Positions 31,230-43,913 of a DNA stretch of 64,000 bases are shown piece by piece. Source of the DNA: Corylus avellana (lineage: Eukaryota > Streptophyta > Magnoliopsida > Fagales > Betulaceae). The stretch is taken from contig NC_081542.1 of assembly GCF_901000735.1 (NCBI RefSeq), forward strand, positions 17,747,093 to 17,811,092, in the 5' to 3' direction. Below the pieces are notes generated by a model. The model had not been told where the DNA came from. It did not search any database and saw only the letters and a list, made by a program, of their open reading frames with translations. Positions within the stretch are counted from its first letter, which is position 1. The number at the start of each line of letters is the position of its first letter. The position numbers and the translations under genes were made by a program.

Positions 31230-34200
31230 TTGAGTACACTGTGGCCGAGTTGCCCCCCACGATCCATTCATCGCCACTCAATAACCACTATGGCTGGCTC
31301 TTCCACTATTGCCGGAGGCCCACATTAGAATGAGGCCCATATAGTAATACTATTGCCTATTCGTAAAAGAACATATTAAAAAAAAACAAACACATACAAA
31401 GACAATTATGACACGTTATCTCTTCCAAAAAACTAGCCCATGCCTAAAAGCCCTCTCTTCTCTCTCTATATAACTATTTTGTTTTTTTTTTCTCACACAC
31501 GTATAAACACAAATCTAACAATCTAAATCTAACAAACACACACTCTCGCTCTCTCTCCCTCAAATAACCAAAAAAAAAAAAAATTATAGTGCCACCATCA
31601 ATGTTTCAACATAGGTCACACTGCAATTTCTTCCTATCACTCTTGAAAGTGTTTTGAAACATGATAGCTATTATGATATTGATGGTTTAGATAATTTTTT
31701 GGCTTATGCAATTAAGTAATTCCAAGAAAAATAGATCAGCCCCTGAAAGTCAATTAATCAGATTTTTAACCCTCTCAGTCAAAATACTGCAATGGATGCC
31801 CTAACACGCAACATCTACTTCTGTTTCGTGGGGTGATTCTTTTGGTGATGACATTCTTTCATGGCTAGTAGGTTTTAGCGACGAAAATGAGATTATTATG
31901 TCGAGTGCAGTAATCGCCTTGATGTGACAAATTTGATGAAAATTGGTTAATCAAAAAAAAAGCCTCTAGATGGATGTAGACACACTACAAGGTAGAATGA
32001 TTTGTTGATAAGACAAGTTGAGAAAATAACCGAATCTGAAGAATTAGTGAAAGAAAATATAATAATGGCTCATTAAGGGTCTAATTGCCTTTCAAATTGA
32101 AGGTCAGTTAATGATGTAATCTGTGATGAAAGTTGACAATCATTTCCCACTAGAAATCAAAAGGGAGGATGTAATTATTCAAACTTAAGGGGGACAAGAT
32201 GAGCATTTTAAACTCGACAAGGCTTTCATAAACTTTGACACACAGCTTTTGATCATTCATAATCCTCCTTTGTAATGTCGTGTTCCTTCTTATTGAAGTC
32301 AAAGTGTCATAATAATTTCTAGCTAAATCCCTTCTCTATGTTCATTAATGTCTTTTTGACATTTTTACACTTGGTGACTAACTCGGGAGATTTGAAGGCA
32401 CTGTCACCATGACAAAAAGTAAAATGCTAGTTGTTTCACTAATTATTATGCTAATTAATCACTCTCACTTTAATTATTAACAGTACCTCTCATTCTTTCA
32501 ATTACCCAGTTAGGGCTCTATAATTTATATATTTCACTTAATTTGCTGATATAATAACATGTCAATCGGGTCTTGAATCAGTCAACTATTGTTTCAAAAA
32601 AATAAATAAAAGTGTAGTACGTACTCATATTATTTACCGGGGGGTTTGAGAAAAGAGTAATTCTATTTCATAGACTCATGTATTAAAGAAATGATATTTA
32701 TGAGATCAAGTTGCACTAAATAGCAATATTAGCGTTTAAGAAAAACATAATATGACATATGCATGTGCTTATGTTACCTGTAATATAGTTGGTCCTTATT
32801 AAGTGGGATGCATTAAGGGGTCATCTCGAATAGACCCTGCTGAGTGCTAGTCCTATTAGTATTCCAAGAGGAACGTGGTGTGCTTCCTAAAAAAAAGAAA
32901 TTGTGGGACATGGGGGGGGATTGTTGATCTTAGGCCGTAAACATCAAACTCAAATCACCCTCCACAAAATTATTAGGAAATTTAATGAGAGCTTAGCACA
33001 ATATCTAATCCCATTATCCCAAAGTGATGGGTGATCTATCTTGTCAATTGGTTGTCATCCTTTTTGGAAAGAGATGGATTAAAGATAATATGAAGTGAGG
33101 GAGGCATGACCTCTTGCCTCTTGTTGTTCAAGGACATTTCGATGATGCCCCTTTCAGATTTCAAACTACTCCTTGATTAGAATCTTAAGAAAAATAATCC
33201 TTTTATCTTTCGTCAATTTGCTTCACTAATATCCCATCATCACCTCTTCTCTCCGATATCATGGCGGCTCACCAATTTAGTCTACGTATATATTCTCAAA
33301 GAGCAATCAATGGCACTCTAGCTATGTCTATATATGCATACAAAATTCACACAAACCCTATTAATTCTGCTGTACATTGTGGATAGCTGAACCTTTTAAT
33401 TAATGGCTAATTAAGATATCTAATGTGTCAACTGATTATGTCGACGACCCTCACTCAATTATAACACCAGGTGGGCCACTGTATTCTTAAAAGCAACCCA
33501 ATCAAGAATTAAAACGTACACCAATATATGCCTATTCCCCTACAATTAGAGGAATAACTAATATTACTTGAGGAACATGGTAAATTTTCAATTTTTTTTT
33601 TCTTTCTTTTATTTCTTTCTTCAAACTTAAATTTATTAACAAAAAAACTTCAAAACATTCTATTCTAGGGTTTCCAACTACTTCAAATGGTGGTGAACTA
33701 CCTTAACAGGACACTAGGAATGGTCGTAGCCACCCTTGGTGACACTCCAGGAGCAGCTCTAGGGCGGTCTAGGCCACCCCTAATGAGCACCGAGAGTAGT
33801 TGCAGCCACCCCCTAAGCATCGTTGAGGGTTGCTTCAACTAGAAGCAGTGACGGAGGAAGGCAGTGGCCGGTATAGGCTATGGCCACCCCTCCAACTCAT
33901 AATGGAAAGAAATATTGAAGGTAAAAAAATAAAAAAAATAAAAAATATTATTATTATTTTTGCATATCAGCATCTAGCAATACAATTTATTAACCTTTAG
34001 CCCCTGCTCATACTAAACTTTGCCTCCATCTCTGACTAGAGGTGATACCAAACAAAAGAATATGAATGATCAGTGCATTCTAACTCCTTATAGGCATAGT
34101 AATATCCGATTCCCATTCATAAATTAATTACTATCATGTGTACCAAACGTGTCCTGCATGTAACCATGCGGAAGAGGAAAACAAGAGAGTTATAATTAAA

Positions 34201-35413
34201 GATTTAATTAAGGGTATGGATGTGGAACTTGCCATTGGCATTGAGTGGAAAATTAATTGTTGAAAGATGGACGAGACATGTTATGCACCACAAAACCATA
34301 CTAATGAAGGCGAGCCTTAATTGTAACCTCATCGGTTTGGTTAACATAAAGAACACCAACAGCAATTACGGCCGGCCTTTGACAGCTTAATTAAAATCAG
34401 GGGTTGAGATGCTAATTAATAAATATGCATGACCATTTTAGTTAATTTACTAAAAGCCATTACCCTTCTAGATAAAATAGCTACCCCATAATAGCTTCCC
34501 ACGCTTGGGCCTCAAAATTTTACAAATTTTCATAAATGTCCTTCAAATATACCAATTTTATAAATTTGTCTTCCCAATTTGCCCCCCCCCAAAATATTAT
34601 TTGTGTCCTTTTTTAATTTTTTAATTTTTTTTTTTTAGTTTTGCTCTCCAAAATAATATTTATGTCACCTTTTAATTTTTTTAATTTATTATTATTATTA
34701 TTATTTTAATTTTGCCCCCTCTTTCAACATAAACACACCTAAAATACCGGATTCATTTAGTTTTCCTTTATATTCTAGTTCACTTATAATCAAAAACTTA
34801 ATTTGGTTTGGAACTCTTATTGAATATGTGAAAGACAGTTAAATGATCTTAGCTCTTTGAGTAGCTTCTAACTAGCAATCAGTTTTTTGAGTGGTTATTT
34901 TGAGCCATTTAGGTGTACAATATTTGTTTTGACATCGCAAGTTAAATGGTTTAATAATTTATAATTGCAAAATTGTTTGGCTCGACTCTTGTCTCTTGGC
35001 ATTGTTGCTATTTGGAGCTTCGGGTGATTGTTAGAAAAAAAAAGTTCACACTTAAAGATACATTTTTCTTGAACCCTATAGATTGAGTTTAGTCTATTTT
35101 GCTAGTTTGTTTTTCCTAAGCTGTTAATTTGCTAGTTGTTTATATTATTATGTATTTGCGATGACATGAGATTAAATATAAGACTTCTATGCTTTATTTT
35201 ATAAAAATACACGAACATATATGTAAAAAGATTATATGTATCTATGTAATTTTTTATTTATATAAGTCGGTCTATTTTCAATTATATTCACACCATGATC
35301 AAAAGGAAAATCTAGGCACCTGCACGATGGGGCATGTGTGCAGTACATTCGTGTCAATACTGGTGCAGTAGTACTTCTTATAAATAAGATTTTTTAGTAG
35401 AATATTTCATGTC
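31230..35413. other. Gene-free AT-rich stretch
   Basis: No coding frame with a recognised motif. Contains a C run and poly(T) near 34580-34635 and a zone of gccaccc-type repeats near 33740-33890, which may be a worn repeat. No bounded element was found. Confidence 0.5.
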
Positions 35414-35514
35414 ACAAGTGTCACCATCTTTATACGTGGAATACTTCTACTTCAGTGAAGGTTATCAAAAGTACCCAAATATATATATATATATATAAAG
35501 ATGGTGACACTTGT
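35414..35514. repeat. Perfect 20-bp inverted repeat around a TA microsatellite
   Basis: acaagtgtcaccatctttat (35414-35433) returns as its exact reverse complement at 35495-35514. The 61-bp spacer contains (AT)n, and a second (TA)n follows. Could form a cruciform or hairpin. Confidence 0.85.
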
Positions 35515-35623
35515 ATATATATATATATATTATTGCTTTCTCGAATTTACCTTTCAGGTAAAAACTAGAGTTGATTCTTTTTCCCCCCTTAAATTCAAGT
35601 AAGAAAATTCTTAAGTTTGACAA

Positions 35624-35747
35624 GTTTTAGAGAGCCAAAGAAAATGTCCAAAATTCTTTTCAATATGACGTGATAAGAATTTTCATCTTAAAATTTTTGC
35701 CAAGTCAATTTGGTAAGAATTTTGGACACTTCTTTAACTCTCTAACA
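35624..35747. mobile_element. Small foldback element, probable MITE
   Basis: Left arm ttttagagagccaaagaaaa and on through gtccaaaattctt (to about 35658) is mirrored by 35715-35747 with a few mismatches. A target duplication was not found, so class is open. Confidence 0.5.
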
Positions 35748-36329
35748 CTTCTCCTTAAATTTTGAATATTAGCTCTGTTAATTAATCATTTTTCTATAAA
35801 AAATTAGATTGTTAAAAGACAGAATAAAGAATTGTTGTCAATAACTTTTTTTTTTTTTTTAATTCTGAGAAAATACAAAGAAGAAATGTAACGTACACCT
35901 TAGTCCCATATTAAAAATATGAATAATTGTCATAGAGTGAATGTACACTTATAACTTTTCTTACTAGATTTGACTAATTATAACTTGACTGGTCTGTTTA
36001 GAATGCATATGTGTCTTAATGCTTTCATGAGTTATTATAATTGATATCAAAGTAACTTAATAATATTATGTGGTATTGAATAACTAGCCATTGAATTTGA
36101 TTAGAGTTGGAAGAAAGATAACGTGGATTTGAGATTCTCAAAATAGAGAGAAAATAGGGAATCAATGGAAATATATATCTCAAGTTTTGTTAACTTGTGC
36201 ACAATAAAAACACAAATTAAAAAGCAAAAATGTTACTGCAGCTAGCTGGGTAGTGTGAGGGTGAATACATTGCGCATGGAATGAAGTACTTCATGTAAAT
36301 GTAATCATGTGGTGCAGATCAAATGGTGA

Positions 36330-36743
36330 GTGGCCCTGGGACACGCAAGAAACTTCTCCATCACCAGTCAACTCAACTCAACAGGTTGTGGGTCTCCCCA
36401 ACCTCTCCTTTGGACCATAGATGATGCTGACGGTGATGCACAATCAGAGAATCCCAGCCACTGCAGAGGAGCTAGCGGGAGCCACAACAACGGGAGGTTG
36501 ACAGCAAATTCGAAACAAGAGGTGACGTGGCCGAGGCGTCCCCAGTCCCCACAAAGTAACACACGTGTTGGAGATCGCGCCAGCAGCCAGCTGGGGAAAA
36601 AGTCTTCCCCTCTCAGCGACTCTTGGTATTGGAGAATCGAGATTGACGGTAAACTTGGCAGCTTCTTTTTGGGGCAGTCTCGGGCAAATCTATTTACCGT
36701 TACCACCCACCAATTCCAACGACTTTCAACGCCCAATTTTTAA
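36330..36743. other. GC-richer island with overlapping open frames
   Basis: Distinctly richer in G and C than its surroundings and open on both strands (137 codons plus, 122 minus), but neither product has a known motif. It contains an ACACGTGT core near 36552. Could be a promoter, a non-coding RNA start or a gene fragment. Confidence 0.3.
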
Positions 36744-37957
36744 TGTTGTAAATAAATATTGAGTTAAGGCTGCGTTTGGTTGTCATCCAAAATTTATTAT
36801 TTGCTTGGGTTAATTTCACTTTCCTAGGAATAAAATATAACTAAGTACCCTATTCACTACTTTATGCTAACTTAAAATTACCATCACACTTTCTACTGTT
36901 TACCATCTTCAAAAAGTACAGACAGCAAAATGAGGAGCTTGTGTTATTTATTTGTACGAAAACTGTACTATATATATATATTTAACTGAAAGTGGCTAGT
37001 TAAACAACATTTAAATTTACCGAAGCCACATTTCAAAGCAGTTAAACAGATTATTTTATAGATTTGGCCACGCAGCAGGGGACACATTAAATTACCAACC
37101 CTATCTGAACAATGGAAAAGTTGAGAGCTCTAATTAATTAAGTCGGGACTAATTAAAGAGGCTTTATCTATTTAATAAAAATATTCCAGTGTCGATAGAT
37201 GAAGAGGCAGTCTGTAGTGGCAGGGCTTGGTGAATTTTGCATAGTCATAATTACAATAATGACAGAGAAAGTGCAGTAATATTTATGATATGATCAGTGA
37301 AAGAATACATAATATAATAGACGAAATAGTAATTAACTGTAGTGTGTAGCATTAGATAAAAATGGGGCTTGCCGACAATCACTGTTTAAATGATGTGTCG
37401 TTAAAAAGTTACAGCAACTTTGAATCCTGAAATAAAAAAATAAGCTGAAATATTAACTGTCTGTCACCACCCTATACTCTATAGTCTATATACTTTTTGG
37501 AAACCATGGCAGTTACTTTTTGATCAGTTGCTTTGTGTTGGGCATGTTGAGAATCTTCAAAGGACGAGAAAAAGTGAAACCTCATCTAGTCCGTAATCCT
37601 GGCCTTGGAGGGATCAGGGACTTTCATCGATCTTCACATTATTAATTAATTTAATGCATGGTGTGGTACTGTTGATAATTATTTATATTTATGGTACGTA
37701 TCAACGCACTATATATCACGTCAGCACCGCCAGCTCGATCATCCTAAAACGAATGGCTCAGATGCCCGCCCTTTTATTGTATGGCTCTCCTGCCCTGCAC
37801 TGCACAACTGCTTTACTGAATTCACTACTGGTTTTGAATAAAATAGATATGATAAACGAAAGTGAATATGCCATTTTTAATTAAGAATTAAGAAAAGCTA
37901 AGAGATTAACCCGAAAGAAATGAATGGAATTGTTGACTATTGTTGTTGTTTTGGCCG

Positions 37958-37987
37958 CCCCAGCCCCAGCCCCAGCCCCAGCCCCAG
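37958..37987 (+). repeat. (CCCCAG)5 microsatellite
   Basis: Five perfect hexamer copies, surrounded by AT-rich non-coding DNA. Confidence 0.95.
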
Positions 37988-39212
37988 CTTTGGATGAACT
38001 GGTTCCATTTTTTTTCTCCTGCTCAAACTGGAACTTCCCTTTTTGGAATTACACTTGATCCTTCACTGGGACAGAATGATTAAGGGAATGGCCCTATGGT
38101 GGGGTCTATTTGGGCTGGTGACACATATTCACAGGAGATAGAGCCCACCCTGTACCATATCCTTATCGATCTATCGATCTCCTTGTTTTTTCTTTTTTCT
38201 TTTTTTTTTTAAAAAAAATTATTTATTTTTTACTCACCCTTGTGGGGTTAAGCATGGAGTGATGTGCATGGTTTGATTTCAGTAATGGATGAGTTGCTAG
38301 ACCCCAGCTCAGCCACCTGAAGGGACATATTTCGTACCAAACACCCTTAGATTTGAATCAGACCAGATCCGATCATTAACACCCATGCAGAGCAGTGAAC
38401 CTAGACAACTGAAATTCACAGCCACACTCGAGTTTTGAGGTCATTGTTGACATCCCCGGTAGGCCATGCCCTAATCTTGCAGTCAACACTGTCCCACTGC
38501 TCAAATGGCTGGTCATCACTCGATCGAACTCAGCCTGTTTTATTTTTATTTTTTCATTTTTTCAAAATCTCAAATTTGGATGCTCTTGGTACGCCTACTT
38601 TCACAGGTGATCCAAGCGCATGTCGCTATAATTTGAGTGTCCACCCCGAAACATTTGCATTTGCAAATATCTTTTGACTCGATCTTCCGTACGTACCATC
38701 CTCATTAATACTTGAGAAAATTATGAAAAATTTTGGTTTATTTTATTTTATGTATTTCTTTTAGTTTTAGTTAGAACCGAGAAATGTCTAGAATTGTAAT
38801 AAAATTAGGAATAATTATGAAATTCATTCATATAGAGATTCAATTTTATCTCATTCATTTATACCCTTTGCATTATTATCAAATGAGCGAGGCTATAAAT
38901 CATATTTTTATCCTATAACTATTTTATAATATTGGTGTAGTAATCCCAACTCAATTTTAGACTAATTATAAGATATATAAAGATGTAACGGTGAAAATCA
39001 ATTTTCAGATTCACAAGATCAAGCTTGTAAAAGGAAAAAATTACGGACTAATTTTCACTACCACGTACATCATCATATATAATTGTTTGACAGTCATATA
39101 ATAGTCTACTAAATAGTATTTTTCTAAAAAAAAAATTTAAGAACTATTTGAAAGTGCCACATCAATATTTTAAGATATTATGAAATGAAAATATAATTTT
39201 TAGCATTACTCT
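37988..39212. other. Gene-free stretch
   Basis: Poly(T)/poly(A) junction near 38200-38220. Nothing else recognised. Confidence 0.5.
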
Positions 39213-39583
39213 TATGTATTGTTCTACTAAAGTTTTAACATGAAATAGTGCTATGCGTGCGAAAAATCGTGTTAGACTCCCCCATGGGCCACCTATGATT
39301 CATATGATAAAAAAAAAAAAAAAGAGAGTAGGTCGTCGGTTATGCATCATTCTACTAAAGTTTTAACATGAATAGTGTTATGAATGCGAAAAAGCATGTT
39401 AGATTCCCCCACCTATGATTCATACGATTAAAAAAAAAAAAAAAAAAGTAGGTCGTCGGTTATGCATCGTTTTACTAAAGTTTTAACATAAATAGTGTTA
39501 TGCATGCGAAAAATCGTGTGAGACTACTCCACCTATGATTCATATGATTAAAAAAAATAATAATAATAAAGTAGGTCGTCGGT
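39213..39583 (+). repeat. Three tandem copies of a ~120-bp unit
   Basis: Copies at 39213-39340, 39341-39460 and 39461-39583 each run from atgcat(c/t)gtt-ctactaaagttttaaca to an A-run followed by gtaggtcgtcggt. Copy differences are mainly in A-run length and a few substitutions. Confidence 0.9.
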
Positions 39584-40782
39584 GGGTCTTCCCTCTCTTA
39601 ACATTTGGGTATTCTTTTACATTTTTAGACAATTTGTTAGGTGTAATGTAGTTTTCTACGTGCTAAAAAGTTGAATGAAATGTGAATAGAACGATCAATT
39701 TGATAATAATGTAAAATACAAGCAGGATTAAGAAGACGATAAAATGAAGAGCAGGAAGATGGATTGGATAGGAGTCTTAAAGCATGCACATTGAGGAATT
39801 AGTAATGTTTTCATACAAATAATACAAATCATTACCAACCGGCAGTAGAAGCTTTTGGGTAGGATTAGGAATTGTTTAAATCAAACCATGTAGACAATGG
39901 TTGACTTAGGGAAACACCACATGTGCGTGCATATGATAAGCTCACGGGAGTAAATGATGAGGCATGGAGATTAACAAAGATCTCTTTTTTTTTGTTTTAA
40001 AATAAATAAATTGATACTTCTTATTGGGTGTGTGAACTGGGACATTGCTAAGGTCAAGAAGGCCTCATAATGGTTCAACAAGGAGACAAACGATATTACG
40101 AAAACGATTAGACTTCTTCTTCTTCTCTTTGGGGGTTTCCTAGAAAGCGCTCAGCATTTTTTTTTTTTTCTATTTAAAAAACTTGGTAGAGGGAAGAGAA
40201 AGCGTTGAAGATGCTCTCCTCGGTGGCTCTGGTTGTCTGTATGCATAGTGCGCACACCATTCGTGGAATACTTGCCTTTCCATGAACAATGAGAAGCACG
40301 AACAATGTTTTTTTATTTTTTATTTTTTTAAAAAAATTATCTAAGAAAAAAATAAGGAATCTGTCTACGTACGCTAGCTAGCTAGCTAGCTGCATGTAAT
40401 TAAAACAAGAATGTACCCAGAACAACACAAAGAAGTATAAAATTTATTGAAGATTAGATTGTTTATACACATAATACAAAATGGCAGGTTAGAGAGGGTC
40501 AAGCTGCAGCGGCGGAAAGAGATATATATACCATATGTGTGTGTATATGAGATAGTCAATTTTGTAGTTTTTCTTTTGCTTTTAGTAAATTAAAGAAGGA
40601 GGAGACGTAAATAAGATTCATTAAGCATAATCCTAAACTCACCACCAAAACATAATTAACTTTTATGTACTTATATATAAACGACTTATTAGTTTTCTAA
40701 TGAAAGTCTTCCTACAAAAGAGGAAAGATTGATGATCTCAACCCAATTCAAGGAGATGATGATGGAGCTTAGATGAAATGAT

Positions 40783-40960
40783 CACTACAAGAAATTTGGT
40801 CTTCTAACGATCACTAAACAATTGCTAATGACTTTTATTAACGCCCGATCATTATTAATAAGTCGTCGCAGTTGTTATATCAAGAAAGTTTATCAACAAT
40901 AACACAAAGATTGTTGATAATGCTATATATTAATGTTTGAAAAAAAGTCGTGGTTAACAT
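40783..40960 (+). mobile_element. CACTA (En/Spm) transposon terminus
   Basis: Begins cactacaagaaatttggt, the hallmark end of plant CACTA elements, followed by the usual subterminal-type sequence. No matching inverted end (ttcttgtagtg) was found downstream, so it is a fragment. The right limit is approximate. Confidence 0.65.
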
Positions 40961-41689
40961 AATTAAAACCTAAACCATGCACCATATATAGCCTCTACGA
41001 AATTATACACCCTGGCGTTGAGAAGGAAAGTGATAAAGGACGAGGAATAAGAGCCCTTTATTAATACATGGGTACGTGTACTTCTTTTGATTGTCATTTC
41101 TCACTCCCTAATTGTCTGTCGGTGGAGAAGTACACCTATATATATATATATATATTTGTGTGTATATATATCCTCAACCAAAGAACCACATTCCATTGGG
41201 TTCAGGGTCCCACGCCCAAATTATTTGTGTGTACGTACATACATGTATAAATTTCCAGATTTCTTATCTCTTGTGCCACCACGAGCTCCTCAAAGTTAAA
41301 CTAACCACAAGAGTATCGCGCGTGAGCTCGCCCTTGGCAACTTAATTACAACTTGATTGGTTAAAAAACATAAAAAGTCAAACCAGAAAACAATTTCCCC
41401 GGCCCAAATTTTTTAGAAGGTCCCCTCAATCGAAGTCAAATGTACGGGTGGTTTTACACCTCACAAAGGAAAAAATGAAGAAGATGATAATGGGCATGAT
41501 GATCAATTCAAGCTATTTCTGTAGTTCATCCCCCTAATTCAACTTAATTGGTTTAGTTTGATAAAAACTAAAAAGTTTTAGGTTTTTGTTTGTTTTTTTT
41601 TTTTTTTTTTTTATTGTGATGTAATATAAAGGTGAAAATAATTTTTAATATTTTATAATGTTTTATATGTTGAATTGTTTATTAATAAT
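40961..41689. other. Gene-free stretch
   Basis: Contains (TA)n near 41137-41155 and a poly(T) run near 41593-41612. Overlapping open frames at 41068-41345 are low-complexity and not credible genes. Confidence 0.5.
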
Positions 41690-42230
41690 TGACTTTTTTT
41701 TAATCAAATAAGGGAAAATGGGTTACATAGGATTGAACAATAAAGAGGTGGGCACTCCTACAACAAACCCAAACCATAAAATACAGTACATAATTGGTAA
41801 TAGTAACAATAACAAAGTATAGGCAATGGTTTTATTCATGGTCTAGAAAAACTATAAACAAGCTGGGCCTTTCAAAGGGTCGCACAAGACGGTTGACAAA
41901 CGGCAAAAAGACTTAGTTAAGAGTCCCAACTGATGAAGACAACTACCCCCATGAAGAGATAGTTGTAGGAAATGTATTGTAGAATAACGAACGCCGGCAA
42001 CAAAAGTTTTCACCACAAGAACAAACCATTTCAGATCAGGGAAATAATAACCTACAAGAAACAGAAAATAAAGCAAAACACAACAAAAACAAAAAAAAAT
42101 ATAGGAAAATACCAAAAAAGGTAAGCGGTCGGAGAATGACAGATCTAGGAGCAGATGGCGGCATTGCACCGCTGGGGAGCCGGAGTGAAGCCAAACATGC
42201 AAAAAATAAAATTTAAAAAAAAAAAAAAAA
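41690..42230 (-). mobile_element. Possible truncated LINE-like fragment
   Basis: Poly(T) then aatcaaataagggaaaatgggttacatag resembles the tail end of the LINE at 54004 (ctaattgaatgagggaaagg, then actacatgag), also on the minus strand. No RT motif is left. A 116-codon minus frame (41852-42202) is unassigned. Confidence 0.35.
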
Positions 42231-43480
42231 AAATCGTTAAAAACATAAGATGTATGTTAAAAGGTCAAATGGGAATAATGGCCTCCAATCATCTCCTACT
42301 AACAATTGTATCCTAACATAATTTGAGACATTTAGGGGCCCAGAAAGATGGCGTACAGATTTGTTATCTGCACAGTGGAGCACATGGGGATGTTGAATCA
42401 TGCATGGTATCTGATGGGTCCACTCTTAATATTCCACATTTTTTCATATTTGCACAAAATTCCACTTCATGAAAATGAAATTTGAATCTGGCACTCTTTT
42501 TCTTGCAATTTTCGTTTGGTTTTTGTTTTTTTATGTATATATATACACAAAAAATATATGATTTGGTGATCGATCTATTTTTTCTTTCTTTCGAATATTT
42601 AGTTATTTCTTATATCAAAATGATTGATTATTCCTTTAAGTTTCCAACTGTGCCTTTGATATTTTCGAATCTTCTATTCAGATTCCAAAAGGTTTAACAA
42701 TTCAATGCGGGCCGCAGCCTCCACGGCTAATAATTTGCAATAATTTCGTGCATAAAGCTTTTCTTAATGCTATAAGGGACTGAGGTGTCCCTTAATATAT
42801 ATATAAGTTTATTTTATTTATTATTATTATTATTATTTTTTTATCAAATTGCTCCTTAAGGATTAAATGTTATTAATTTATTTTCTAAAGTTTCAACCCC
42901 GATCAAATAGGTGTTTTTGTTACATCTCCATTAACTTTTAACGGTCATGCCACATATATAATACCCAATTAAAAACCAACACATGTCGATCATAATATAT
43001 TGTACAATCAACATTTCTATTTTAGTTTCGTTTGGCTCACGGAATGCGTATTCTATTAAGAAAGATAATAGTTATTATTGAAAATAAAAGAGAGTGAAAT
43101 GAAATTGTTATTCATATTTCTTAGTTTAGTAACAACAAACATGCTAAAATTAGAATTGAATCAAAATTATTCAAAACCCCACATTATTATTATTTTTTTT
43201 CAACTCAATTTTCTTTTTTCTTTTTTCTTTTCTTTTTTTTTTTTTTTTTTTTAAAAAAAAAATCTAGAAAATAAAGTAGGTATCTGGGGGTGGTCACACC
43301 ACCTACAGACCACCTCGATCGTGATGGACCCATATTTTTAAAATTTCGGGAGTGGTACGATAAAAAGTGATATAGATCTTAGAGACCTACCTCTAGGGCA
43401 TTTTCCCATATTTTAAATAGGTAAATTACGTTGTGTGCATGGCTTGTATTAGTGGAATTTAGTTTAAGTAAAGTGTTATT
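42231..43480. other. Gene-free stretch
   Basis: AT-rich, with a long pyrimidine/poly(T) block near 43199-43262. Nothing recognised. Confidence 0.5.
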
Positions 43481-43593
43481 ATTATTTTTTTTTTGACATG
43501 TCAGCACAAGAGGGAAAAGAGAAGGGGGATTCGAACTAGTAACCTCCGCTTCACTAAACGTGGTCCCAGCTAATTGAGGTTTCTCTTGAGGAC
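43481..43593 (-). mobile_element. tRNA-derived SINE, copy 2
   Basis: Flanked by aagtaaagtgttatt (43466-43480) and aagtgaagtgttatt (43594-43608), a 15-bp duplication with one change. On the minus strand it carries a tRNA-like box B (agttcgaatcc) and an A-tail at the left end. Confidence 0.85.
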
Positions 43594-43875
43594 AAGTGAA
43601 GTGTTATTAATTAATTAAGGGAGTTATGCCCAACCAAACAATTAAGGATCACGTACACGAGGTTTAGCTCACCAAGGACATCAGCCAGCCATTAAGAGAA
43701 AATTCAACTGCTTGTGATCATATATATTAGAAAATCGGCGAATTCATATACCTTTAATTAATTGCATATGTTTATAAAGAAAGGGCCCAGGAGAAGATGG
43801 AAACAGCGGGGATTAGAAGATTTAAAGCTGCAGCTGTAAAGATTAGTGTGGTCCAAAAAAAAGAAAACAAAACAA

Positions 43876-43913
43876 AAGAAGAAGAAGAAGAAGAAGATGA
43901 AGATGAAGAAGAA
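43876..43913 (+). repeat. (GAA)n/(GAT) microsatellite
   Basis: Runs of gaa with interspersed gat. No coding frame of note. Confidence 0.9.

Noticed and set aside
30995..31267. 90-codon minus-strand frame upstream of the CHMP7-like gene
   Set aside because: Could be a small gene or leader exon, but no homology is recalled and it overlaps the TGGGCY-rich promoter region.
39213..39583. CRISPR-like array
   Set aside because: Tandem units are directly adjacent with no unique spacers, and the DNA is plant nuclear.
41068..41345. Three overlapping plus-strand frames
   Set aside because: Contain a TA microsatellite and Tyr/Ile repeats; low complexity.
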